DNA of 64,000 bases, taken from NCBI RefSeq assembly GCF_029892965.1, contig NZ_JARXWN010000008.1, forward strand, positions 1-64,000, read 5' to 3'. Shown in pieces: positions 8,436 through 17,634 of the stretch. Position numbers and translations under genes: made by a program. The notes under the pieces are model-generated. The model was given only the letters and a program-made list of their open reading frames with translations, was not told the DNA's origin and made no database searches. The DNA comes from Dysgonomonas sp. PF1-14 (lineage in GTDB: Bacteria > Bacteroidota > Bacteroidia > Bacteroidales > Dysgonomonadaceae). Every line of letters begins with the position of its first letter. The stretch's first letter is position 1.

Positions 8436-9293
8436 TCAGTCTATCACAACCTTTGCCATCACAGCCTTATGATCGGAGAAGAAGACTCCGTTCAGCAAGT
8501 CGGGCAATACTTCATAATCAGTTACCTTTATCTGTTTGCTCACAAATATGTAATCCAGCAGCACACGTTCGTTTTCGGGCAGTCGTCCGAAGTCGTGGAA
8601 TGTCCAGTCTGTACCGCCTGTTTTGGTGGCAATGGTTTTACTGTCGAACAAATGATCAGCTTTCGACTGATCGGTTATATTCTTTATTGTTTCCGAATCG
8701 GGTGTATCATTGAAGTCGCCAGTAAGCACAATCGGCATTCCTTTGCCCAGTTCCATCGCTCTTTTCATCAGCAGGTTTCCGCCTTCTTTGCGTGCGGTGA
8801 GCCCGTCATTGTCCAGATGCGTATTTATGGCAAACACTTCTTTGCCTGTTGTATTTTCTTTCAGTATAGCCCAAGTGGCTACACGTATGTACGAAGCATC
8901 CCAGCCCTTCGAACCGGCTACTTCGGGTGTTTCGCTCAACCAGAAAGTTCCCGATTTTACTTCCGTAAATTTATCTTTTTTGTAAAACAGGGCACTGAAT
9001 TCTCCTCCGTCTTTACCGTCTTCGCGGCCTACACCGATGGCGTTATATTCGGGCAGGCGTTCTTTCAGGTCGTTTAGCTGATTTACGAGCACTTCCTGTG
9101 TGCCTAGTACATCTATATTGTTGTCTTTTACCAATTGTGCCGCAATGTCTTTGCGGTATTGCCAGTTGTTGAGGCTGTCGCCTGCATGGTCGAGGCGGAT
9201 ATTGAATGTCATTACATTCAGTTCCAGTGGTTTGTCTGTTCCACAAGAAATAATTAATAAGGGAAGAACAAGTAAGTAAATTAGCTTTTTCAT
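8436..9293 (-). CDS. Endonuclease/exonuclease/phosphatase-family lipoprotein
   Basis: 285 residues, lipoprotein signal with Cys17 (LLIISC). The EEP fold motifs are in order: LNVMTFNIR (metal Asn), GTQEV (metal Glu), NTHLDN, LTGDFNDTP (Asp/Asn of the active site) and FFSDHKAV (terminal Asp-His). Family enzymes hydrolyse phosphodiesters or phosphomonoesters; secreted Bacteroidetes members are annotated as hydrolases of nucleic acids, sphingomyelin or phosphoinositides, and nothing here discriminates between these. It is transcribed in the same direction as the M16 gene but is separated from it by repeat R1-A. Confidence 0.88.
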   Translation of the reverse strand: MKKLIYLLVLPLLIISCGTDKPLELNVMTFNIRLDHAGDSLNNWQYRKDIAAQLVKDNNIDVLGTQEVLVNQLNDLKERLPEYNAIGVGREDGKDGGEFSALFYKKDKFTEVKSGTFWLSETPEVAGSKGWDASYIRVATWAILKENTTGKEVFAINTHLDNDGLTARKEGGNLLMKRAMELGKGMPIVLTGDFNDTPDSETIKNITDQSKADHLFDSKTIATKTGGTDWTFHDFGRLPENERVLLDYIFVSKQIKVTDYEVLPDLLNGVFFSDHKAVMAKVVID

Positions 9294-9507
9294 GTTTTAA
9301 TTTGATTTTATGTGATTGTTTAAACAGTATAGGTTAAACAACCCATATACATCTTTGTTTCTTTTTCCGGTAAGAATTTCCGGTATATATTGTTTTTTAA
9401 GCATCTACAGATAGTGATGCCGTTATAGTTTCCGAGCTTTTATTCAATGTTGCAGATGGCGATTTTCGTGCAATTCGTACCGCATCTGATATATTAGTCT
9501 CTATTCG

Positions 9508-9894
9508 TTAAAATAAATCACACAATTTGGGTAAAAAAATAATTGCTCCACATATAACAGATATTACAGATGCAAAAAAAACTGCTGCGGCAGCCAGGTC
9601 TTTGACCTTTCGTATCATCTCGTTTTTTTCGGGTGTTACGTGGTCGCAGAGGTTTTCAACAGCCGAGTTCATAATTTCCAATCCGAATACAAGAGCTACC
9701 AGTATAGCTATTATCATCCATTCGGTTGCCGATATATTCAGCAGAAAGCCGGCAATGATCACCACAATGGTGATACCGGTGTGGATGCGCGAATTGTGCT
9801 CCTCCTTAAAGAGTATTTTCATCCCGTTGAGGGCATATAATGCTGATTTGGAACGGGTCTTCCATGAGAATTTTTCAGTACCTTTCCTGCTCAT
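9508..9894 (-). CDS. Diacylglycerol/undecaprenol kinase family protein
   Basis: 128 residues, the usual DgkA size, with three hydrophobic helices. The hallmark segment near residues 72-105 reads LEIMNSAVENLCDHVTP then KVKDLAAAAVF, matching the E-x-x-N-x-A-x-E and K-D-x-A-x-A-A-V motifs of prokaryotic DAGK. The N-terminal amphipathic part contains ALNGMKILFKEEHNSRIH. It phosphorylates a membrane lipid alcohol (diacylglycerol or undecaprenol) with ATP; Bacteroidetes members without an assigned substrate cannot be separated by reading. Confidence 0.88.
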   Translation of the reverse strand: MSRKGTEKFSWKTRSKSALYALNGMKILFKEEHNSRIHTGITIVVIIAGFLLNISATEWMIIAILVALVFGLEIMNSAVENLCDHVTPEKNEMIRKVKDLAAAAVFFASVISVICGAIIFLPKLCDLF

Positions 9895-9962
9895 GCTTTC
9901 TATTATTTATTGGTAGCATACATAATACATTTTATGTACAATAACAGTATTTAGGGCGTGCT

Positions 9963-9992
9963 AGTTGCCACGACTTAAAAGTGGAGGCAACT
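9963..9992 (-). repeat. R1 element, copy B, collapsed 30-bp form
   Basis: AGTTGCC-ACGACTTAAAAGTGG-AGGCAACT. One side matches the right hairpin and the other side the left hairpin of a full element, so the interior has been lost between the two hairpin apices. It is followed by the TAATGCGC flank typical of full copies. Confidence 0.75.
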
Positions 9993-10182
9993 AATGCGCT
10001 GACAATAAAGTGTATATAATTCTATCGAATATAAACTCTAATGCTAAGGTATAAAAATATGCTGTTGTTATCATATAATTGGCTGTATTTCTTTAATTAT
10101 TTTTAGGAACTGTTTTACTTTAATACAGATAAGTATTTGTAAAGGCATCCGATATTTGTTAATTTTGAAAAAATAAAAACTA

Positions 10183-10376
10183 AGTAACTGTTTAAATCTG
10201 ATTGGCACTCTTATTTTGTATTATTTCAAATATATTTTTTTCTTTTTATTCGCAGGTTTAGCGGGCTAAACCAAGAGTGAAAAGTAGAAAATAGAGAAGA
10301 AAGAATAAAAATAAGAGCCAAAGAACAACAAAAAACAGTTATATGAATATTTTTTGGTCTAATTTAAACAATTACT
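10183..10376 (+). repeat. R2 MITE-like element, complete (R2a type)
   Basis: Terminal inverted repeats AGTAACTGTTTAAATCTGA and the complement of (TC)TAATTTAAACAATTACT. The centre has the palindrome GGTTTAGCGGGCTAAACC. Nearly identical to the copy at 56366. Its right end is only 8 bp from the ATG of the next gene, so it supplies the entire upstream region. Confidence 0.8.
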
Positions 10377-10384
10377 AAAGGAGT

Positions 10385-10741
10385 ATGAAGAAGTGTTATT
10401 TATTAATAATCGCTGTTTTCTGCATTACTTTTTCAGCCTGTACTTCGCAAAGCTACGATCTGGAAAGAATGGGGGATGCCGTAAAAAGCCATTTCCGATA
10501 CCGCGATCAGGATAACGGTACGGTTACCAAAATAGAGTATCTCAAAGCACTGTCGTATGAAAAAATACCGGAAGACAAAAGAGAGAAGCCCGATGAAGAA
10601 TATTTATGCAAAGTCTACGTGAAAGGTACATGGGCTTATGATAATAGTTATCGTGTATTTAATATGAATGATACATTAGACTGTTTTTTCGACAAAAGCA
10701 AGTCATTGTTAAGAATAGGAGAAATTAAAGAACATTTTTAA
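10385..10741 (+). CDS. Small lipoprotein, unknown function
   Basis: 118 residues, lipoprotein signal with Cys19 (TFSAC). The mature part is hydrophilic with two short Cys-containing strands (EEYLCKVYVKGTW, DTLDCFFDKS). I do not recognise a family. A good ribosome-binding site AAAGGAG sits 5 bp before the start. The whole promoter zone is an R2 element, so transcription must start inside the element or upstream of it. The MscS gene follows 108 bp later in the same direction. Confidence 0.7.
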   Translation: MKKCYLLIIAVFCITFSACTSQSYDLERMGDAVKSHFRYRDQDNGTVTKIEYLKALSYEKIPEDKREKPDEEYLCKVYVKGTWAYDNSYRVFNMNDTLDCFFDKSKSLLRIGEIKEHF

Positions 10742-10849
10742 GTAGCGAGAGCAGAACTGAATTTATTTCAAGTTATGCCGAATATCGCCAACCGGCGATT
10801 ACAGGAGCGAAACGTATGTAAAACGACTAATAAAATTGAAAAGTAAATT

Positions 10850-12169
10850 ATGAATGAACAAAAAACACAGGTCGAGATTGACCCTATAACGGCTACGGTA
10901 TCGAAGTGGATGCAGGAATTTCTTTCGGGAATGGGTGTTCCCGAGCATCTGATCGAATATACCAAGCTGTTTATCCTTATAGCTTTAGTGGTAGTAATTG
11001 TATATGTACTGCAATTGCTGACAAAATATTTGTTGACATTTATATGTAGAAAAGTCAACAAAGTAACGAACCTTTCCTTTTTCAAGTATGCCATCAATAA
11101 TAAGCTACCCTATTATCTGGCGTTGGTAGTACCATATTCTTTTGTAAGGAGTGCTATACCGGTTGTCTTTCACGACTTTCAGGGATGGATAAGCCCGCTT
11201 ACAAAGCTGACCGATATATATATGGTCTTTATGGTGATATGGACTATAATGTCTCTCATCAAATCGCTTGCCGATGTGTTGCAGGAACGACCAGCGTTTC
11301 ACAACAAGCCGATGAAGAGTTACATTCAGGTAATCTATATTATCTTCTTTATATTCGGGGCGGTTGTTATTTACTCTATACTCACAGGTAAATCAGCTAC
11401 GGCATTCTTTGCAGCTATGGGTGCGGCCTCAGCTATTATGATGCTCGTCTTTCAGGATTCTATCAAAGGCTTTGTGGGCAGTATTCAGGTCAGTGCCAAC
11501 AATATGGTGCAGATAGGGGACTGGATAACTATGAATAAGTATGGAGCGGACGGCGATGTGGAAGAGATAAACCTCACGACTGTGAAAATCCGTAATTTCG
11601 ATAAAACGATAACAACAATACCGACTTACGCGCTTATTTCGGACTCGTTCCAAAACTGGAGAGGAATGAAAGAGTACGGCGGACGGCGTTTCAAGCGTGC
11701 CTTGAATATCAAATATGATACAGTGCGTTTCCTTAGCGATGAGGAATTGGAAAAATACAAGAAAGTAGACGGACTGAGAGAATATATCACAGCCAAAGAG
11801 CAGGAGTATGCAACGCTGAACAAGGGTACGGACAGCTCCATACCGCTGAATGTACACCGGATAACGAATAGCGACCTGTTTCTGCAATATGGTACCTATT
11901 ATTTGCGCCAGCATCCGAAAATCAGCAACGAACTTACGCTGTTGGTGCGGCAACTTTCACCTACATCTCAGGGCTTGCCTATCGAGTTGTACACGTTTAC
12001 TACTACTACTGTGTGGGCCGAATATGAAGTCATACTTTCAGAGGTAGTGAATCACTTTATCAGTGTGGTTCCGTTCTTCGATCTTAAGCTATACGAAGAA
12101 TCATCGGGCAGCGACGAATATAATGTATTTATGCGCGATGTGACCAAACAGAAAAATCTGGAATCGTAA
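10850..12169 (+). CDS. MscS-family mechanosensitive channel (YbdG-like)
   Basis: 439 residues. About five membrane helices occupy residues 40-190; the pore-lining segment is AFFAAMGAASAIMMLVFQDSIKGFVGSIQV, typical of the TM3 plus 'DSIKG' turn in YbdG/MscM-type channels. The beta domain follows (MVQIGDWITMNKYGADGDVEEINLTTVKIRNFDKTITTIPTYALI), with the family signature GDxVEEI and IPN/IPT. Length is close to E. coli YbdG (about 415). It releases solutes under hypo-osmotic stress. A terminator and tRNA-His lie directly downstream. Confidence 0.9.
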   Translation: MNEQKTQVEIDPITATVSKWMQEFLSGMGVPEHLIEYTKLFILIALVVVIVYVLQLLTKYLLTFICRKVNKVTNLSFFKYAINNKLPYYLALVVPYSFVRSAIPVVFHDFQGWISPLTKLTDIYMVFMVIWTIMSLIKSLADVLQERPAFHNKPMKSYIQVIYIIFFIFGAVVIYSILTGKSATAFFAAMGAASAIMMLVFQDSIKGFVGSIQVSANNMVQIGDWITMNKYGADGDVEEINLTTVKIRNFDKTITTIPTYALISDSFQNWRGMKEYGGRRFKRALNIKYDTVRFLSDEELEKYKKVDGLREYITAKEQEYATLNKGTDSSIPLNVHRITNSDLFLQYGTYYLRQHPKISNELTLLVRQLSPTSQGLPIELYTFTTTTVWAEYEVILSEVVNHFISVVPFFDLKLYEESSGSDEYNVFMRDVTKQKNLES

Positions 12170-12195
12170 AAGTTATATATGTTATAAAACAAAAA

Positions 12196-12226
12196 AAGAA
12201 GCTGTTGAATAACAGCTTCTTTTTCT
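12196..12226 (+). terminator. Terminator between the MscS gene and tRNA-His
   Basis: AAGAAGCTGTT / AACAGCTTCTT stem with a GAAT loop and T-run; the A-run on the other side makes it usable for the minus-strand tRNA gene as well. Confidence 0.85.
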
Positions 12227-12230
12227 TTTG

Positions 12231-12305
<75 letters not shown>

Positions 12306-12498
12306 ATGTTTTCAATCGCGGTGCAAATATAGATATTTTTATTATAATAACAAGCTCTAAAGCAAAAAAAAACACTTGCAATTTGCATTCTCAGCGCAAA
12401 TCATAAGACAATCAATATTCTATGCCGAAAATAAATATTCTATCACGCAATAGAGTTTATATTCAATAGAGTTGTCAGCGTTTTGTTGTTAGTGTATT

Positions 12499-12614
12499 AG
12501 TTGCCTCCACTTTTAAGTGGAGGAGAGAAAGGGATGTAGGCGAAAGACTTTAGTAAAAACAGCTTCGACAAAAGTCGATAGCTATTCTGCCAATTATCCA
12601 CAACCTCAAAAGTT
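12499..12614 (+). repeat. R1 element, copy C, right end decayed
   Basis: AGTTGCCTCCACTTTTAAGTGGAGG left end, AAGACTTTAGT and TCGACAAAAGTCGA interior hairpins, then CAATTATCCACAACC where the right hairpin has decayed and R3 copy 2 begins at once. Confidence 0.75.
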
Positions 12615-13125
12615 TTCTACTACGCGCAATCACAGATTGCTTGTATTCCTTTTGCCCGAAGCCGCAAAAGGAATCAAAAAGTCTTTAGCGCCACGCTTCA
12701 TAGGACGACCCGTTATAGGGCTTAAAGGCTAAACAAAAAAACTCGCTCACAACTTTGTATTGTTCCAATCAACGGTTAAGCTCAAACACGTTTTTTGTTT
12801 TACGCCTTTCTCACCCTACGGGTGCCCCGTCCATAAAGCTAATGGCGCGTGCTGACGCTCGATTGAGTGACGATTAGCCTGCCTTGTCGGCGCGTGCGAC
12901 TCTGTGCATTAGCTCCGCAAGCGGGCACCTGTCCGGTGCAGGTGGCGTAGAAGGGGATGGGGCGATAGCCCGTTTGTCCCCTTCAGCCGTCAAACCGTTG
13001 ACAGGTCGCTGAGGAGCGAAGCACTAGACTTTTGTTTACTTTTGGGCGATGCAAAAGTAAAAACAAGCACAGGAGTGCGCGTTAGTCATGAGCTAAATCT
13101 ATTAACTCCAGACTAAGATTGAGGT
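12615..13125 (+). repeat. R3 element, copy 2 (longest form)
   Basis: Runs from TTCTACTACGCGCAATCAC to GACTAAGATTGAGGT. It shares long near-identical blocks with copies 1, 3 and 4, including the GCATTAGCTCCGCAAGCGGG and CACCTGTCCGGTGCAGG palindromic parts. It holds no credible coding sequence. The remaining 13126-13379 stretch holds nothing recognisable except ATTGAGGTTATACAAATTG near 13307, which recurs right after copy 1 (5226-5248). Confidence 0.75.
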
Positions 13126-13379
13126 GCTAAAGTTGATACTCGATCATACAATTTCTACTGTCAGATGAAATTCAACCTCAAAATACATTTTTTTCTTTCA
13201 AATCCCCTCCCCAAAAGCCCTTAGAGGGCGTTTGAAAGAGAAAAATGTTGTCAGATTAGCTGAAACTTATTTTGAGTGTCTGTAAGATCGAGTCCCATTT
13301 TTTACAATTGAGGTTATACAAATTGAACAATTATTTAATACGATCTCAACTACTGATAGGCATAATTAATCCTGCTCGG

Positions 13380-14252
13380 TTATATCGATTCGTAACTTGT
13401 CACCTGTATCGGGATGTTGAGGTTTTGCAATACCTTTTCGAGCAGGATGCCTTCTCGTGGATCAGATTCGTATCCGAATGTAGCCCTGATGCCCTGATAG
13501 CAGAACTGTGCAGCCCTGTCTAGTGCCATAGGCAGGCTATCGCCTTGCATGAGTGCGCCGGTAGCCACACTGGTAAAGGTGTCACCCATGCCCGGATAAT
13601 GAGCCGGAAGGTAGGGGCAGGTAATCTTCCAGAAACGGTTCCCGTACCGGTTGTAAGCATAGACGGATGTCTTGTGCGGGTCGTTCAATACAGGTACATT
13701 GGTAATAATAACTATCTGCGGGCCTTTTGCCGATAATTGCAGTAGATATTCTTTCAGTTCCTCATCCGTATTTTCCGTTTTGTATGGTATATCCAGCATG
13801 TAGAACAATTCGGTGAGATTTGGGCTGATAACATCTGCAACCGTTATCAGGCGGCGCATTTCTTCTACTATTTCCATATCGAAGCCGGAATAGAGCTTGC
13901 CATTGTCGCCCAATACGGGATCTATCACTACCAGATTGTCTTCCTTGCGGAAATCCTGTATAAATTTTTTTATAATGCTTACCTGTCTGGGTGAACCCAG
14001 ATAACCCGAATAAAAAGCATCGAATTCTATTCCGAGTTTTTTCCATTCGGCTATGATCTTTGATATTTCGTCTGTCAGATCGAGAAACGAAAAGTAAGGA
14101 TATTGGGTATGGTTCGACAATATGGCTGTCGGCAACGGGTTTACCTGAAAGCCCATAGTAGTGAGTATCGGCATTACCACAGAAAGCGACACGCGCCCTA
14201 TTCCTGATAAGTCGTGTATCGCTACTATTTTCTTTGTTTTGTTCGAATACAT
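13380..14252 (-). CDS. Pyridoxamine/pyridoxal kinase (PfkB-type ribokinase fold)
   Basis: 290 residues. KKIVAIHDLSGIGRVSLSVVMPIL at the N-terminus is the substrate-side signature of Bacteroidetes and Firmicutes pyridoxamine kinases. NLVVIDPVLGDNGKLY is the conserved D-P-V-x-G-D block, VISPNLTEL the SPN-x-x-E motif, and HYPGMGDTFTS the anion hole with the catalytic Asp (GxGD). It phosphorylates vitamin B6 vitamers in the salvage route to pyridoxal 5'-phosphate. It is flanked on both sides by repeats, so it is probably monocistronic. Confidence 0.88.
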   Translation of the reverse strand: MYSNKTKKIVAIHDLSGIGRVSLSVVMPILTTMGFQVNPLPTAILSNHTQYPYFSFLDLTDEISKIIAEWKKLGIEFDAFYSGYLGSPRQVSIIKKFIQDFRKEDNLVVIDPVLGDNGKLYSGFDMEIVEEMRRLITVADVISPNLTELFYMLDIPYKTENTDEELKEYLLQLSAKGPQIVIITNVPVLNDPHKTSVYAYNRYGNRFWKITCPYLPAHYPGMGDTFTSVATGALMQGDSLPMALDRAAQFCYQGIRATFGYESDPREGILLEKVLQNLNIPIQVTSYESI

Positions 14253-14370
14253 TTCTGCGTGTTGAAATAATCGGTAAATATAGTGAGAATTGTATCAATC
14301 CTACTGTTGTTGCCGATATTTATTAGTGCTTGTTCCAAATAGGAATATAATCGTTCAATATCTGCATTTT

Positions 14371-14490
14371 AGTTGCCTCCTGCTTTTGCTGGAGGATAAA
14401 GAGATGGCTAACAAAAAGGCTTTATCCAAAATAGCTTTGACTAAAGTCGATTCCTATTTGTCAATTATCCACTTAAAATTCGTGGCAACT
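14371..14490 (+). repeat. R1 element, copy D, full
   Basis: AGTTGCCTCCTGCTTTTGCTGGAGG left hairpin (loop-side changes relative to other copies are compensated on both arms), internal AAAGGCTTTATCC and GACTAAAGTC parts, right end ATTCGTGGCAACT with a partly eroded right hairpin. Confidence 0.8.
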
Positions 14491-14556
14491 AACACACTTG
14501 ATAATAAGTAATGCGAATCAGTATTTGATGTTATATCAAATAAACGTTCAATTATT

Positions 14557-14860
14557 TTCTACTGCGCGCAATCACAGATTGCTTGCATTACTTTTGGCCT
14601 AAGCCCCAAAAGGAATCAAAAAGTCTTTAGCGCCACGCTTCATAGGACGACCCGTTAGAGGGCTCAAAGGCTAAACAAAAAAACTCGCTCACAACTTTGT
14701 ATTGTTCCAATCAACAGTTAAGCTCAAACACGTTTTTGTTTCACGCCTTTCTCACCCTACGGGTGCCCCGTCCATAAAGCTAACGGCGCGGGCGGACGCA
14801 CGATTGAGTGACGATTATTCGCCTTGTCGCGCATGCGACTCTGTGCATTAGCTCCGCAAG
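14557..14860 (+). repeat. R3 element, copy 3, fused to an R2 right half
   Basis: Matches copy 2 from TTCTACTGCGCGCAATCAC to CATTAGCTCCGCAAGCGGG, then passes directly into the central palindrome of R2 at about 14861. The distal third of R3 is absent. Confidence 0.75.
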
Positions 14861-14976
14861 CGGGCTAAACCAAGAGTGGAAAGTAGAAAATAGAGAAGAA
14901 AGAAGAAAAATAAGAACTAAAGAAGAATCGGAAACAGTCCCATGAAATATTTTCGGTCAAATTTAAACAGGCTCTA
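14861..14976 (+). repeat. R2 element, right half joined to R3
   Basis: CGGGCTAAACCAAGAGTGG through GGTCAAATTTAAACAGGCTCTA, the right half of an R2 element starting at its central palindrome. The terminal repeat has the AGAGCC form, unlike the AGTAACTG form of the complete R2a copies. Confidence 0.75.
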
Positions 14977-14994
14977 ATATCCCCAAAACAAAAT

Positions 14995-15210
14995 TTATTC
15001 ACTCACACTTTCTATATTGAACCCTGCTTCTTTTACAGTTTCTATTATTTTGCTTTCGGTAATGCCGTCCGATACCACAGTCAGTATCTTGTTCTTGTTT
15101 GTAGTGTCTACATTCCAGCTGGAGATACCTTCGACAGCGTCCATAAACGGGGTTACTTTGGCTATGCAACCACCACAATTGATATTTGTTTTAAATGTAA
15201 ATGTTTTCAT
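14995..15210 (-). CDS. HMA-domain copper chaperone (CopZ-like)
   Basis: 71 residues, a single ferredoxin-like HMA domain. The metal site is NINCGGC (Cys12 and Cys15), a close variant of MxCxxC. It would carry Cu(I) to the CopA ATPase encoded just upstream in the same transcription direction. The two genes are separated by 119 bp that hold an R4 repeat. A canonical Met before the first Cys is replaced by Ile-Asn. Confidence 0.85.
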   Translation of the reverse strand: MKTFTFKTNINCGGCIAKVTPFMDAVEGISSWNVDTTNKNKILTVVSDGITESKIIETVKEAGFNIESVSE

Positions 15211-15224
15211 ATTCTTCTTTTTTT

Positions 15225-15325
15225 GCCCCTCCTAGCCTCCCCAATGGGGAGGGATACAGAGAGAGTATTATAATTATGAATTTCGTGTCTTTGTTTTAAA
15301 GTCCCCCTTGGGGGATTGAGGGGGC
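15225..15325. repeat. R4 element between copA and the chaperone gene
   Basis: GCCCCTCCTAGCCTCCCC...GGGGAGG on one side and CCCCCTTGGGGGATTGAGGGGGC on the other, with an AGAGAGAGTATTATAATTATG-like centre. Ends are mutually inverted. It starts 4 bp after the copA stop codon. Confidence 0.8.
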
Positions 15326-15329
15326 ACTT

Positions 15330-17546
15330 TCACTTCTTCCATTTCAACCTCAGGCTGTTGCTGACTACACTTACACTGCTCAGCGCCATTGCTGCCCCGG
15401 CAATCATCGGATTGAGCAGAAAGCCACTGACAGGATAAAGGATGCCTGCCGCAATAGGAATGCCTATGAGATTGTATATAAATGCCCAGAACAGATTTTG
15501 CCTGATGGTCGTTACCGTTTGTTTCGACAGCTTTATCGCTTCGGGTATCTTTGTCAGATCGGAAGAAATGATCGTCATTTTGGCTACATCCATCGCTATG
15601 TCGCTGCCTTTTCCCATTGCTATGCTCAGGTCTGCCTGTGCCAGAGCCGTACTGTCGTTGATGCCGTCACCTACCATTGCTACGGTTTTGCCTTCGGCTT
15701 GCAGTTGTTTTACAAATTCGGCTTTCTGCTGAGGCAATACTTCCGCTTTGTAATGCCCGATGCCCGTTTTGGTCGCTATTTCTTTTGCAGTGGCTTCATT
15801 GTCGCCTGTGAGCATATACACTTCTATACCTGCTTTCTGCAATTGACGGATTGCCGTTACGGACGTATCCTTTATTTCATCGGCAATGGCAACTACAGCT
15901 ATCGCCTGTCGGCTGTCGGCAAACCAGATTACAGTTTTAGCTTCACCGCTAAGTTTTTCAGCTTCTTGTAAAAGTTTATTGTCTATGCCTATATTGTTTT
16001 CGCTTAGTAACTTACGATTGCCCGCAAAATACTTTTCGCCGTCTACCACACCGCTTGCGCCTTTTCCTGTTATGCTTTCGAAGGCAGAAACAGGTAAGGC
16101 AGATGCTCCCTCAAAATAGCGTATTACAGCCTCAGCCAAAGGGTGTTCCGATTGTTTTTCGATACTGTAAAATATATCTTTCCGGCTATCGTTACCATCA
16201 GCCCACAGAATGTTTGTAACCACCGGTTTACCTTCGGTAATAGTGCCTGTCTTGTCCAGTACCACAGCGTTCACTTTCTTTGCCAGTTCGAGGCTCTCAG
16301 CATCTTTTATCAGTATTCCTTTTTCAGCGCCTTTACCTACACCTACCATGATGGCAGTAGGTGTTGCAAGTCCCAAAGCACAAGGACAGGCGATAATAAG
16401 CACTGTTACCAGAGCCAGCAGCCCTTGTGTAAACCCGTTGTTACCGCCGAATATGAGCCATACGACAAATGAAATAACAGCAATAGCAATGACTACAGGA
16501 ACAAATATCCCTGCGATCTTATCTACCAGTTTTTGCACCGGAGCTTTGCTGCCCTGAGCATCTTGTACGGTCTTTATGATCTGTGCGAGCATTGTATCCG
16601 AACCCACTTTCTCAGCCTTGAATCTGAAACTGCCTTTCTGATTGATCGTTCCGGCAAATACCTTTTCATTCTCCTCTTTCAGCACAGGTACGGGTTCGCC
16701 GCTCAGCATGCTTTCATTTACATACGAATTGCCTTCGGTAACGCGTCCGTCCACAGCGATTTTTTCACCGGGTTTTACCAGTATTGTATCGCCTATGTTT
16801 ACGTTTTCTATCGCTATTTCCTTATAATCTCCGGCGGCGTCTATGATTGTCACTGTTTTAGGTTGCAGGCCTATCAGCTTCTTTATGGCAGATGAGGTAT
16901 TACCTTTGGCTTTCTCTTCCATCAGGCGACCTAATAATATAAAGGCGATGATCACGCTGGCAGCTTCAAAATATACGTGCGGATGGATTCCGCGCTGCAT
17001 CCAGAAATCGGGAAACAGGGTATTGAACACGCTGAACAAATATGCTGTGCTCGTACTCAGCGCCACAAGGGTATCCATGTTTGCCGAACGGTGCTTTGCC
17101 TGTTTCCATGCATTGACGAAAAAGTCCTTACCCAGCCAGAAAATGACGGGGGTAGACAATGCCCACATTATTTCGTTGGCATACGGTATGTCCATAAAGA
17201 ACATGCCGATAATAACCACAGGCAGGGATAGTACGACCGCCCAGATGGTTCTCTGCTTGAGGCTGTTGTATTTCTTTTCGTGTATTTCTTCAAGCATATC
17301 ACCCGCTACATTTTTATCTTCTTCTATGAGCAGGTCGTAGCCACCATCCTGAATGGCGGCGCGCATATCTTCGGGACTGATCACCTTCGGGTCGTACTCT
17401 ACTGCAAGGGTGGCTGTGGCAAAATTGACTGACGCATTGTCTACACCGTTGAGCCCTTTGACGATGCTTTCGGCACTGATAGCGCACGATGCACACGATA
17501 GTTGCAGTACGGGAAATGTTTTCTTTGTTATATTATCGGTTTTCAT
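15330..17546 (-). CDS. copA: Copper-translocating P1B-type ATPase
   Basis: 738 residues. One N-terminal HMA domain with LSCASC (Cys18, Cys21). Membrane CPC motif ACPCALGL at 386-393, phosphorylation motif DKTGT at 431-435, SEHPL at 466-470 (the HP locus of P1B pumps) and MVGDGINDS near residue 640. The final membrane part has the NLIGIPIAAG and MAxSSVSVVxNSLRL motifs of Cu(I) exporters. The pump exports Cu(I) from the cytoplasm. Its neighbours are an HMA-AraC regulator upstream and a CopZ-like chaperone downstream, all on the minus strand. A perfect 9-bp inverted repeat sits in its promoter region. Confidence 0.95.
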   Translation of the reverse strand: MKTDNITKKTFPVLQLSCASCAISAESIVKGLNGVDNASVNFATATLAVEYDPKVISPEDMRAAIQDGGYDLLIEEDKNVAGDMLEEIHEKKYNSLKQRTIWAVVLSLPVVIIGMFFMDIPYANEIMWALSTPVIFWLGKDFFVNAWKQAKHRSANMDTLVALSTSTAYLFSVFNTLFPDFWMQRGIHPHVYFEAASVIIAFILLGRLMEEKAKGNTSSAIKKLIGLQPKTVTIIDAAGDYKEIAIENVNIGDTILVKPGEKIAVDGRVTEGNSYVNESMLSGEPVPVLKEENEKVFAGTINQKGSFRFKAEKVGSDTMLAQIIKTVQDAQGSKAPVQKLVDKIAGIFVPVVIAIAVISFVVWLIFGGNNGFTQGLLALVTVLIIACPCALGLATPTAIMVGVGKGAEKGILIKDAESLELAKKVNAVVLDKTGTITEGKPVVTNILWADGNDSRKDIFYSIEKQSEHPLAEAVIRYFEGASALPVSAFESITGKGASGVVDGEKYFAGNRKLLSENNIGIDNKLLQEAEKLSGEAKTVIWFADSRQAIAVVAIADEIKDTSVTAIRQLQKAGIEVYMLTGDNEATAKEIATKTGIGHYKAEVLPQQKAEFVKQLQAEGKTVAMVGDGINDSTALAQADLSIAMGKGSDIAMDVAKMTIISSDLTKIPEAIKLSKQTVTTIRQNLFWAFIYNLIGIPIAAGILYPVSGFLLNPMIAGAAMALSSVSVVSNSLRLKWKK

Positions 17547-17582
17547 AATTTGTATTATTGTAATATTTATAATACAAAGATC

Positions 17583-17608
17583 GTAACAAATGTTCCCTGA
17601 TTTGTTAC
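17583..17608. promoter_or_regulatory. Palindromic operator candidate upstream of copA
   Basis: GTAACAAAT, an 8-bp spacer, then ATTTGTTAC: a perfect 9-bp inverted repeat, 36 bp before the copA start and 26 bp after the end of the regulator gene. It has no T-run on either side that would make it a terminator. A plausible binding site for a copper-responsive regulator. Confidence 0.6.
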
Positions 17609-17634
17609 ATTATTTTCCGAAAAGTTTATGAGAT

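Noticed and set aside
12517-12732. A 71-codon open frame crossing an R1 copy and the start of R3
   Set aside because: It is a translation of two repeat elements, with its start in R1 and its end in R3; the same R3 block gives different frames in the other copies.
15225-15325. R4 as a simple Rho-independent terminator
   Set aside because: It has strong stems but no T-run after either arm, and its position inside operons argues against termination as its main role.
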